Below are positions 1 through 6,776 of a stretch of DNA of 15,010 bases, piece after piece. The stretch lies in NCBI GenBank assembly GCA_913042885.1, contig CAJWLW010000090.1:1-15010 (forward strand). The letters run 5' to 3'. Source of the DNA: an uncultured Lentisphaeria bacterium. GTDB taxonomy: Bacteria > Verrucomicrobiota > Lentisphaeria > JABSQK01 > CAJWLW01. The translations under genes and the position numbers were made by a program. A model generated the notes under the pieces. The model was not told the DNA's origin and searched no databases. It saw only the letters and a program-made list of their open reading frames with translations. Positions within the stretch are counted from its first letter, which is position 1. Each line of letters starts with the position of its first letter.

Positions 1-1139
1 TTGAAGCCGCCGTATTTGACGTAGGCAATCTGATTGCGATTGAGCTCGAGCTCCAGGGCGAAAGCGTGGAAACTTGCTCGGAACAACACGGCAATCTCCG
101 GCAACGGTGTGCCACAGTCTTGCGATTGCTTGATCTGGTGGACGATGAAGCGAGCCTGTTCCTCGTCGTTATATGCCTCAACAAGCCTTGGCTTGTTGCC
201 GCCGGTGCGAGTAGTGAAGAGACGTTTGCGAAAGGCCTGTGACATCTGCAACAGCAGAGAATTGGAGATGTTGAGGATAGCCTGGGAACTGCGGTAATTC
301 TGCTCCAGAGTGACTTTGCGAACGTTCGGGTAGTGTTGGTGGAATTCGAGCAGATTTTTTGGATAGGCACCGCGGAAAGCATAGATACTCTGGGCGTCGT
401 CGCCGACGACCATGACATTGCGGGAACGGCCGGCCAGCAAATCAGTCAAGCGCGCCTGCAGGATGTTCGTGTCCTGGTACTCATCGACCATGATGAATCG
501 GTAACGCTCGCCGATACGTTGCTGGACACGTTCGTTCTCGAGCAGCCGCAGGAAGTAGATAAGCAGATCGTCGAAATCGAGTAATTGCCGGCTGGTCTTA
601 TAGCCGGAATAGTCGCGTGCGATCTTTTCGATGGTGCCGCTGACTTCGTCGAACTGAAAAAACTCCTGCTGCACGACGTCGCGGATCGATACCAGCTGGT
701 TGCGCGATTTTCCGATGATTTTGCATATTGTGTCAGCACGTGGGAGGCCGTCTCGCTGTTTCTTGTTCAATTCGCTGCGCAGGTTCCCGATGATTTCAAT
801 TGAGTCTCCTTGATCCAGTACGACGAAGTTCGGCTGCAAATCGAGAATGGCCCCGTACCGCCGCAGCATGGAATTGGCTGTGCTGTGAAAGGTGCCGCCC
901 TCAATGCGATTGGCCGAACTGCCCAGCAACTCTGCGGTCCGGTTGATCATCTCCTGAGCAGCGCGCCGCGTGAATGTCAACAACAGAATCGACTGCGGAG
1001 AAATACCTGTATTGACGAGACTGACGAGGCGGTGTATCAGCGTACGGGTCTTCCCGGTGCCCGCACCAGCGATCACGAGGACTGGTCCCTCGACAATGCC
1101 GGCGGCTTCCGCTTGTGCCTGATTCAGTTCGGCAAACAT
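1..1139 (-). CDS. UvrD/Rep-family (SF1A) ATP-dependent DNA helicase, C-terminus cut by window edge
   Basis: Superfamily 1A 3'-5' DNA helicase acting in repair or replication. Reading the minus strand from the ATG at 1137-1139 gives 379 uninterrupted codons that run off the left edge. Visible motifs in order: Q-motif-like LNQAQAEA (5-12); Walker A AGAGTGKT (24-31), with Thr where UvrD and PcrA usually have Ser; motif Ia LLLTFTRRAAQEM (52-64); motif II VDEYQDTN (218-225); motif III GDDAQS (246-251) followed by IYAFRGA; motif IV NYRSS (281-285). The visible part ends near a YGGF segment like the one that follows motif IV in UvrD. Motifs V and VI and the C-terminus are missing, so UvrD, PcrA and Rep subtypes cannot be separated. 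The gene is divergent from the sugar kinase, with about 100 bases between start codons. The Shine-Dalgarno is weak (AAGAG about 7 bases before ATG). Confidence 0.95.
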   Translation of the reverse strand, partial: MFAELNQAQAEAAGIVEGPVLVIAGAGTGKTRTLIHRLVSLVNTGISPQSILLLTFTRRAAQEMINRTAELLGSSANRIEGGTFHSTANSMLRRYGAILDLQPNFVVLDQGDSIEIIGNLRSELNKKQRDGLPRADTICKIIGKSRNQLVSIRDVVQQEFFQFDEVSGTIEKIARDYSGYKTSRQLLDFDDLLIYFLRLLENERVQQRIGERYRFIMVDEYQDTNILQARLTDLLAGRSRNVMVVGDDAQSIYAFRGAYPKNLLEFHQHYPNVRKVTLEQNYRSSQAILNISNSLLLQMSQAFRKRLFTTRTGGNKPRLVEAYNDEEQARFIVHQIKQSQDCGTPLPEIAVLFRASFHAFALELELNRNQIAYVKYGGF

Positions 1140-1191
1140 TCTGGCTCTTGATTTCCTGATTTGTGCGGGTTTGTTGCCCTGTGACCGCACT

Positions 1192-1201
1192 TGCGTACGC
1201 A
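1192..1201. promoter_or_regulatory. 10-bp perfect palindrome in the helicase/kinase divergent spacer
   Basis: TGCGTACGCA reads identically on both strands and lies in the intergenic region shared by the two divergent genes. A nearby inverted pair, GTGCGG (1163-1168) and CCGCAC (1185-1190), adds more dyad symmetry. It could be an operator for either gene, but no regulator family is recognised and chance cannot be excluded. Confidence 0.25.
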
Positions 1202-1237
1202 CTTCACACATTTTCTGGCAAACGGAGCTACAACGGC

Positions 1238-2173
1238 ATGGGCCATCGACATATGAAATTTCTCGCAGTCGGCCTCAATCCCGTGCTGCAGAAAACCTTG
1301 ATTTTTGAACAACTTCAGCCCGGTTGCATCAATCGCGCCGAATCGCAGTTGGCAACTGTCGGCGGCAAGTCGATTCACTTCGCGATCGCCGGCAACACAA
1401 TCGAGCCGGCCTCAACCACCGTAGCATATTTCCGGGGCGGCGAGACGGGTGAATATATCCAGCAGATCATCGATGACTATCAGATACCACATATCGCAGT
1501 TGAGATTCCGGGAAAAACGCGCGTTTGCACCACCTTGCTTTGCCGGACAACCGGACAGATGACGGAGTTGATTGAGCCGTCGCCGGAGATACCGCCGGCA
1601 TTCTCCGATGACATGCGAACGCGTGTCCTGGAGGCGCTCGGCCAATTTGATGGCATCGGCTTGTGCGGCACCTGGCCGCCAGGGGTCGGGCCGGAATTCT
1701 ACGCCGAGATTGCCGCCAACAAAGGGCAGGCAACGCTGTTGCTCGACAGTTGCCATATGGTCGAGCAGACATTGCAGACCGGCCAGGTCGATATCCTGAA
1801 GATCAACGCCGATGAAATCACAACGCTATGTGGCACGTCAGACGTGTTTGCTGCTGCCACGGCGTGCCGAGAGCGTTATAACGTCGAGCACGTGGCAGTT
1901 ACCGACGGGCCGGGCCGTGCGTTCCTCTGGTCTGGCAATCGACACTGGGTATTTGACTTGCCGGCGCTCGATGGCTTGCTGAACCCCATCGGCGCTGGGG
2001 ATACAGTAGCTGCGGTGATGCTTGTAAAATACCTGGCTGGCATGCCCATTGACGAAGCTTTTGCGCAGGGTCTTGCCGCCGCATCCGCTTCTTGCAAGCA
2101 TTTTCTCGGCGCAAAATTCAACGCTGCCGAACTGAGTGAGATGCGCCCCGCGATTACCGTTACCGCCAGCTGA
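1238..2173 (+). CDS. PfkB-family sugar kinase, 1-phosphofructokinase/tagatose-6-phosphate kinase-like
   Basis: ATP-dependent phosphorylation of a sugar phosphate, most like 1-phosphofructokinase (FruK) or tagatose-6-phosphate kinase. The 311-residue product has the family's usual length. The N-terminal strand carries GLNPVLQKT (12-20), followed by GGKS (42-45) where FruK has GGKG. The C-terminal PfkB signature NPIGAGDT (249-256) contains the anion-hole glycines and the catalytic base Asp255. The start at 1238 was chosen because GGAG at 1224-1227 lies about 10 bases upstream. An in-frame ATG at 1253 begins closer to the conserved core but has no Shine-Dalgarno, and an upstream ATG at 1163 adds 25 unconserved residues. 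The usual substrate-binding Asp of NPALD in FruK is Gln here, so the exact substrate is open. There are no PTS fructose genes in the window. Confidence 0.88.
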   Translation: MGHRHMKFLAVGLNPVLQKTLIFEQLQPGCINRAESQLATVGGKSIHFAIAGNTIEPASTTVAYFRGGETGEYIQQIIDDYQIPHIAVEIPGKTRVCTTLLCRTTGQMTELIEPSPEIPPAFSDDMRTRVLEALGQFDGIGLCGTWPPGVGPEFYAEIAANKGQATLLLDSCHMVEQTLQTGQVDILKINADEITTLCGTSDVFAAATACRERYNVEHVAVTDGPGRAFLWSGNRHWVFDLPALDGLLNPIGAGDTVAAVMLVKYLAGMPIDEAFAQGLAAASASCKHFLGAKFNAAELSEMRPAITVTAS

Positions 2174-2284
2174 TCAGATCCATAATATTTCTTAAATTAC
2201 TCATTTATAGGTAGTTACTTAAATGTTCAAATAAGGACTGTCTGTATTTTTTTCTCTTTTCCTCCGCAAATTTTCTTGGGTTTT
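2174..2284. other. AT-rich convergent spacer with a polypyrimidine tract
   Basis: The spacer separates the plus-strand kinase from the minus-strand formyltransferase and is far more AT-rich than its neighbours. The plus strand has a pyrimidine-rich run at about 2246-2272 (seven T, then CTCTTTTCCTCC). Transcripts from both sides end here, yet I find no GC-rich stem followed by a T-run in either direction. The only strong stem nearby, GCCGCG/CGCGGC at 2291-2305, lies inside the formyltransferase C-terminus and has no U-tract. No small ORF with a ribosome binding site is seen. Confidence 0.5.
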
Positions 2285-3175
2285 TCAGGGGCCGCGTGGC
2301 GCGGCTCCGACATCACTGTATTCGACGGTTTGAATCCGGTCCCAGCCGGCTTGGCCGCGATAGTACAGATCATCCGCGTCGCTGGCAAACCTACCGGCGG
2401 CAAAATCAAACACGACAGGCGGCAGCACGATCCAATCCCCGCCCTCTTTGAGCCGTTCCTGATGCGCGATTGCAATTTTTTCCAATGCATCGCCGAAACC
2501 GCCGAGCGGTCGCTGTGCTGGACGGTCAGCGACAATCGTCCGCAATTCGTCCGGGTGACATCCTGTCAGATCGATGCCGACCGGCGGTGATAAACCTAAA
2601 ATCGGGCCGGAATCCATGTCGTCACTGTCTTCGTAGGGCTCGGCAATGATCACGCTGGTGCGCAGATGATCGAGCCCCTCCAGGATGGCACGTTCTATCG
2701 GCACAGTGTGAAGACCGACAAGATATCTCTCGCCGCCTTTCAGATATGTCAGGTCGCCCGGATGGACGTTGAGGCAGGGGAAGTCACCAGTGATATTGGT
2801 CAGTGGGATGAAACCGGCGAAGACGCCGAAGTCGATCTGGTACTCGGCCAGTTGGCGGCGGAGGGCATCGGTCCATTTTTCCCGCAACGAACGACCTTCG
2901 GCCGTCGCCAGGGTGACGCGAGTACAGCCGCCGGAGCGATAAAATTCGCGGATGTCATTGGCTACAACCGGCAAATCGAAGGCTCGACCGATCTCACAAG
3001 CTCGGCTGTGCTCCGGGCGGTCGGTGACCAGCGTAACAACTTCGAACGGGGGAGCTTCCGCGGCCTGCCATTGCTGCAGTATTCTCTCGGCGTTCGAACC
3101 GCTGCCACTAAGAAAAATCGCCACGCGCGCGGGATGTGACGTCGTCGTCAGATATGGTTGCGGGCCGTCAGCCAT
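2285..3175 (-). CDS. PurN-like phosphoribosylglycinamide formyltransferase family protein
   Basis: Member of the formyltransferase fold that uses 10-formyltetrahydrofolate, closest to PurN (GAR transformylase, third step of purine synthesis). The 296-residue protein has the nucleotide-site loop LSGSGSN (22-28). The catalytic triad expected from E. coli PurN is present: Asn136 and His138 in LNVHPGDL, and an Asp in DDMDSGP (185-191, probably Asp188). Bacterial PurN is about 200 to 215 residues; this protein has an insertion before LNVHP and about 100 residues after the triad. The usual HPSLLP is replaced by HPGDLTY. It is therefore a divergent clade; true PurN activity is likely but not certain. 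It is the last gene of a serA operon, starting 5 bases after the small upstream ORF. The Shine-Dalgarno is weak: AGGA about 12 bases before ATG. Confidence 0.78.
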   Translation of the reverse strand: MADGPQPYLTTTSHPARVAIFLSGSGSNAERILQQWQAAEAPPFEVVTLVTDRPEHSRACEIGRAFDLPVVANDIREFYRSGGCTRVTLATAEGRSLREKWTDALRRQLAEYQIDFGVFAGFIPLTNITGDFPCLNVHPGDLTYLKGGERYLVGLHTVPIERAILEGLDHLRTSVIIAEPYEDSDDMDSGPILGLSPPVGIDLTGCHPDELRTIVADRPAQRPLGGFGDALEKIAIAHQERLKEGGDWIVLPPVVFDFAAGRFASDADDLYYRGQAGWDRIQTVEYSDVGAAPRGP

Positions 3176-3180
3176 TTGTA

Positions 3181-3420
3181 TCAGTTGTCCTGCAGGGTCC
3201 CATGCAGGGCGGCAGACGCTGCCGTTGCCGTGGCCTGACTGGGGTGTGGGGAGTTGGCAGCAGTCCCGTGACGCACGGCAACGTTGCCTGTGGCAACACT
3301 GGTCGACACGTCGCCGAGCGATTGAAAGCCGCCGTCCAGTTCATTCGCCTGTCGGCCGTAGATCGACTCGACGCTCGACAGCATGTCATCGTTGTTTGCG
3401 GTCGATTCATTGCTCACCAT
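3181..3420 (-). CDS. Candidate small protein of 79 residues between serA and the purN-like gene
   Basis: No family is recognised. The frame fills the 270-base gap between serA (stop at 3447) and the formyltransferase start (3175), leaving 26 and 5 bases on either side, as expected for an operon gene. Third codon positions are mostly G or C, as in the neighbouring genes, which favours real coding. The protein starts MVSNESTANNDD, is rich in Ser, Ala, Thr, Gly and Asn, has no Cys or Trp and no clear membrane segment or signal peptide. Its C-terminal half is an Ala/Thr-rich low-complexity stretch (SQATATAASAALHG). The frame is open further upstream to an ATG at 3510, but that would overlap the serA C-terminus by 64 bases. 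The Shine-Dalgarno is weak (GGA about 5 bases before ATG). The alternative is a non-coding spacer. Confidence 0.5.
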   Translation of the reverse strand: MVSNESTANNDDMLSSVESIYGRQANELDGGFQSLGDVSTSVATGNVAVRHGTAANSPHPSQATATAASAALHGTLQDN

Positions 3421-3446
3421 AACATTCCAACGAAAGGATTCGTCAA

Positions 3447-5072
3447 TCAGCTTGACGATGGTTCGAGCAGCGGCGCCAGCACGATCTTGGCGACTTTCAA
3501 AATACCACATTGATCACGCAGGAGCTGCAGCGTTGCATCGTCTGGTTCATCGTCGACTTTCAACACCATTAGTGCGGTGTCACCGCGGCGGCTGATCGCC
3601 ATGTCTGCGATATTGACGTTCGCCGCGCCGAACGTTGTTCCGACCAGACCAATCATGCCGGGACGGTCATCGTTCTGGATCATTACCATTGCACCGTCTG
3701 GAATCATGTCCATGTGATATCCATTGATTTCAACGACACGCGGCCGGTTGTCATCATAGACGCGGCCGACAATGCGCCGCTCGCGTTCCGTGCCGGAACT
3801 CTGTACAGTGATCGACAGCTGACACCAGTCATTCTTCTCATCGTCCACTGTCATTGTGCGCAGAGAGATGCCACGGCGTTCCGCAGCCTGCCGGACATTA
3901 ACAACGTTGATGTCGGCCTCAATGTGGCCGGAGAGCATTGCCACGAGTGTATGCCGCTCGATCGTCGTTGCTGCTGCAGTCAGGTCGTCGCCTTGCAATT
4001 CGATCGTGATTTCGCCAATACCGGCGGTGATCATCGGACCAATCAACTGTGCCATGCGTCTCGCCAAGTCCACAAAACCGCACTGGATGGGATCCAGGTC
4101 GACGCGGAATCCGGCAATGTTCACGGCGCCTGACAGACCCTCGTCACGCAAGAACGCCAGAAGTGACTTGGCTGCCGCCACACTCACGGCCTCCTGTGCT
4201 TCCTGGGTTGAAGCGCCGAGATGCGGCGTCACCAGCACGCGTGGATGATCGCGCATCGGGTGATCGGCCGGTGGCGGTTCAGTCGCGAAAACATCCAGCG
4301 CCAAACCCCTGCACACGCCCGAGTCAAGTGCCGCCAGGAGATCTGATTCATTGACAACTCCGCCGCGCGAGGCATTGACTATCATGACACCACGGCGACA
4401 ATGCTCGAGGGTCTCTGCCGACAGCATGCTGCGTGTCTGGTCATTGAGAGGCACATGGAAAGTCAGAATATCGACGTGCGGCAGTAGCTCCGTGAAGCTC
4501 TGATACATTTTGACGCGACCGTCCATCATCGTCGTTGCGTTGATGAAGGGATCGTATGCCACCACGTTCATTTCGAAAGCAATCGCCCGTGTAGCAACCG
4601 CTTGGCCGATACGCCCGAAGCCAATAACACCCAAGGTCTTTCCGGACAACTGATTGCCGGAAAATCGCGACCGATCCCAGCCGCCGTCACGAAAATCGAG
4701 GTAGGCATGACCTATGTGTCGGGTCAACGCGAGCATCAGAGCGAACGCATGCTCGGCTGTCGAAGTGGTGCTGGCTTCAGCCGAGTTCATCACCACGATG
4801 CCTTTCGCAGTCGCTGCATCGACATCGATATTGTCGACACCTACACCGGCCCGGACGATCGCCCGCAGTTTGCCTGCGGACGCCAGGACTTCGCTGGTGA
4901 TCTGCACGCCGCTACGCACAATGAGGCCGTCATAATCACCAATGATAGCAGACAATTCCGCTACGCTTAGGCCGGGTTTGTGTGCCAGCACTGTGTCCGG
5001 CTGGCCCCTGATGAATTCAAGACCTTCCTCCGCCAATGAGTCGGCAGCCAGAATGTGGATATGTCTCTCCAT
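3447..5072 (-). CDS. serA: D-3-phosphoglycerate dehydrogenase, long ACT-containing form
   Basis: NAD-dependent oxidation of 3-phosphoglycerate to 3-phosphohydroxypyruvate, the first committed step of serine synthesis. The 541-residue protein matches the long SerA type with substrate-binding, NAD-binding, intervening (ASB) and ACT domains. Visible sites: the Rossmann loop GFGRIG (151-156); Asp174 after the second strand, which selects NAD; catalytic Arg236 in NASRGG, Glu265 in ATEPP and His284 in TPHLGAST. The C-terminal ACT domain (about 460-535) has NDDRPGMIGLVG and NVNIADM, the elements that in other SerA proteins bind serine for feedback inhibition. It leads an operon with a candidate small ORF and the purN-like gene; serine feeds one-carbon units to the latter's pathway. 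No Shine-Dalgarno precedes the ATG. Confidence 0.97.
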   Translation of the reverse strand: MERHIHILAADSLAEEGLEFIRGQPDTVLAHKPGLSVAELSAIIGDYDGLIVRSGVQITSEVLASAGKLRAIVRAGVGVDNIDVDAATAKGIVVMNSAEASTTSTAEHAFALMLALTRHIGHAYLDFRDGGWDRSRFSGNQLSGKTLGVIGFGRIGQAVATRAIAFEMNVVAYDPFINATTMMDGRVKMYQSFTELLPHVDILTFHVPLNDQTRSMLSAETLEHCRRGVMIVNASRGGVVNESDLLAALDSGVCRGLALDVFATEPPPADHPMRDHPRVLVTPHLGASTQEAQEAVSVAAAKSLLAFLRDEGLSGAVNIAGFRVDLDPIQCGFVDLARRMAQLIGPMITAGIGEITIELQGDDLTAAATTIERHTLVAMLSGHIEADINVVNVRQAAERRGISLRTMTVDDEKNDWCQLSITVQSSGTERERRIVGRVYDDNRPRVVEINGYHMDMIPDGAMVMIQNDDRPGMIGLVGTTFGAANVNIADMAISRRGDTALMVLKVDDEPDDATLQLLRDQCGILKVAKIVLAPLLEPSSS

Positions 5073-5081
5073 AGCCCGATA

Positions 5082-5109
5082 ACTGTAGAGGAGACAGAGC
5101 CAAAAGCAA
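5082..5109 (-). promoter_or_regulatory. Putative serA promoter with almost no leader
   Basis: On the minus strand, TTGCTT (5104-5109) and TACAGT (5082-5087) are separated by 16 bases, which fits a sigma70-type -35/-10 pair. The -10 element ends only 9 bases before the serA ATG, so transcription would begin within a few bases of the start codon. That agrees with the absence of a Shine-Dalgarno there. This is pattern matching only. Confidence 0.3.
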
Positions 5110-5160
5110 ACCTCCAGCTAATCAACCACTGTTTACACCGGACTGTCTGGATTAATCGCC

Positions 5161-5219
5161 GGGATTGGGGGATCGGGGGGCGTAATCGGGTTGGCGGGGT
5201 TGGCGGGGCGAGGAGGGGG
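5161..5219 (+). promoter_or_regulatory. G-rich tract with seven runs of three or more G (possible G-quadruplex)
   Basis: Runs of G occur on the plus strand at 5161-5163, 5167-5171, 5175-5180, 5188-5190, 5196-5199, 5205-5208 and 5215-5219, with loops of 3 to 7 bases. This meets the standard G3+N1-7 quadruplex pattern several times over. It lies in the serA/arsC divergent spacer and would sit in the 5' leader of the arsC-pyrB transcript. The last part supplies the AGGAGG at 5211-5216. A short tandem repeat, GTTGGCGGGG then TTGGCGGGG, makes up part of it. Confidence 0.55.
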
Positions 5220-5234
5220 ATTATATTGGCGAGG

Positions 5235-5669
5235 ATGACGGAGCGGCTGAAAATTCTGTTTCTCTGCACGGGCAATTCCTGCCGCAGCCAAATGGCGGAA
5301 GGATGGACGCGCCACCTGAAGATGGATCAGATCGATGCATACTCAGCCGGTACGAAGGCGCAAGGGCTGAATCAGCAGGCAGTCAAAGTGATGGCAGAGG
5401 CAGGTATCGATATCTCCAGACACACTTCGAAGACGCTCGATCAACTCGACGTCGCTTTCAATTACGTTGTCACGGTTTGCAGTGCTGCCGATCATGTGTG
5501 CCCACAGTTTTCCGGCAAAACCAAAGTGGTGCACGTCGGGTTCGACGATCCACCGCACCTCGTACAGCACACGGCTTCGGAAGAGGAGGCGCTGCAACAT
5601 TATCGCCGGGTGCGCGACGAAATCGGCGAATTTGTCGGACAACTGCCGGAATACCTGAACCAGCAATAG
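5235..5669 (+). CDS. arsC: Thioredoxin-coupled arsenate reductase (ArsC, low-molecular-weight phosphatase fold)
   Basis: Reduces arsenate to arsenite through a cysteine relay recycled by thioredoxin. The 144-residue protein has the phosphatase loop CTGNSCRS (11-18), Cys82 and Cys89 in VCSAADHVC, and HVGFDDP (100-106) with Asp105. These match the nucleophile, relay cysteines and general acid of Staphylococcus aureus ArsC almost number for number. A plain low-molecular-weight tyrosine phosphatase would lack the Cys82/Cys89 pair. The ATG at 5235 has GAGG directly against it but no properly spaced Shine-Dalgarno. A TTG at 5226, three codons earlier, has AGGAGG exactly 9 bases upstream and may be the true start. 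Other ars genes are absent; pyrB follows 15 bases downstream, so the two are probably cotranscribed. Confidence 0.9.
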   Translation: MTERLKILFLCTGNSCRSQMAEGWTRHLKMDQIDAYSAGTKAQGLNQQAVKVMAEAGIDISRHTSKTLDQLDVAFNYVVTVCSAADHVCPQFSGKTKVVHVGFDDPPHLVQHTASEEEALQHYRRVRDEIGEFVGQLPEYLNQQ

Positions 5670-5684
5670 AAAGAGGAAATATCC

Positions 5685-6755
5685 GTGGACCTGTCATTGC
5701 AGGATTTTCTGAGCCTGTCCGAGGCGGAACGGGTGCCGTATATCAAGGATCACGCGATTCTTTACGCCCAACAGTTCGACCGTGAGTCGCTGGACTACCA
5801 CTGTCGCCTGGCCGATACCTGCAGGAAAATGCACAAGACCAGCGAAGGCGCTGATTTTCTCTCGTCACTGTTACGCCATTGGACGGCATTGAATTTCTTC
5901 GTGCAGCCGAGCTCGCGCACGTTTCTGTCGTTCAATTCGGCACAATCGACGCTCGGTATGCGCCGCGCCTCGGTGCGCGATATCAACATTTCGTCGATGT
6001 CGAAGGGGGAAACGCTGACCGATTCGATCCGGACATTTATTTCGTATGTCGACCTGGTGGTCATGCGTCATGGCGACAGTGACGCAGGCGCGGTGGCGTA
6101 CTGGATCGCCACGAAGGCCCGCAAGATCAACATCAACGGTGAGGAACGCCCGATCCCAATTGTCTCTGGCGGCTCGGGCACTAAGCAGCACCCGACGCAA
6201 TCGCTGCTCGACATCTACACTTTGGAAAAGAGCTTCGAACCGATCGGTGGCATCGATGGTAAGACGATCATGCTGGTAGGCGACCTCAAGCGCGGTCGCA
6301 CAGTCCGGTCGCTCAGCTATCTGATGAAGAACTATAACGACGTCGAACTGGTTTTCGCGGCGCCGGACCGGTACCAGATGCAGGATGATATCCTGCAATT
6401 CCTCGACACGCATGATGTGCCCTGGCGTATGGTGGATTCGCTCTCGGCGGCCGTCGCGGATGTGGATGCGATCTACATGACGCGAATTCAGGACGAGTGG
6501 GATAACCTGGCTCCCGGTACCCACGAGGCTACCAGTGATGAGTTCTGTTTCAAACTCGAGCACCTTCGCAACATGAAGTCGACGGCATGTCTGCTGCATC
6601 CTCTGCCAAAGCGCGATGAAATCGAAGAGGCGGTCGATTACGCCGACGACGATCGCGTCGTCTACTGGCGGCAGGAACGCAACGGCATGTGGATGCGTGT
6701 AGCGATCATCGCGAAGCTGTTCGGTGTCGGCGAGGCCATCCTCGAGCGAGCCTGA
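5685..6755 (+). CDS. pyrB: Aspartate carbamoyltransferase, long clade with N-terminal extension
   Basis: Condenses carbamoyl phosphate with L-aspartate in pyrimidine synthesis. The GTG start follows GAGG (5673-5676) by 8 bases. At 356 residues it exceeds the usual 300 to 315, mainly through about 45 extra N-terminal residues. Carbamoyl-phosphate site: PSSRTFLSF (75-83), the 80s loop Lys107 in SKGET, Arg128-His129, and HPTQ (169-172). Aspartate site: Arg205 in GDLKRGRTV, and Arg267 with Gln269 in MTRIQ, which correspond to Arg167, Arg229 and Gln231 of E. coli ATCase. HPLPKRDEI (305-313) completes the family pattern. The usual NAGDG before HPTQ is SGGSG here. I associate this variant with PVC bacteria. 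No regulatory pyrI gene or pyr neighbour is present. Ornithine carbamoyltransferase is unlikely given the aspartate-site residues. Confidence 0.9.
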   Translation: MDLSLQDFLSLSEAERVPYIKDHAILYAQQFDRESLDYHCRLADTCRKMHKTSEGADFLSSLLRHWTALNFFVQPSSRTFLSFNSAQSTLGMRRASVRDINISSMSKGETLTDSIRTFISYVDLVVMRHGDSDAGAVAYWIATKARKININGEERPIPIVSGGSGTKQHPTQSLLDIYTLEKSFEPIGGIDGKTIMLVGDLKRGRTVRSLSYLMKNYNDVELVFAAPDRYQMQDDILQFLDTHDVPWRMVDSLSAAVADVDAIYMTRIQDEWDNLAPGTHEATSDEFCFKLEHLRNMKSTACLLHPLPKRDEIEEAVDYADDDRVVYWRQERNGMWMRVAIIAKLFGVGEAILERA

Positions 6756-6776
6756 TCTGTAGGTCTCGCCCTCGCG

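Noticed and set aside
2174..2305. Intrinsic terminator between the kinase and the formyltransferase
   Set aside because: T-rich stretches and one GC-rich stem are present but in the wrong order for a stem plus U-tract on either strand.
5055..5234. Extended N-terminus for arsC from an ATG at 5055
   Set aside because: The added 60 residues overlap serA, translate the G-rich tract into Gly/Arg repeats, and precede the normal family start.
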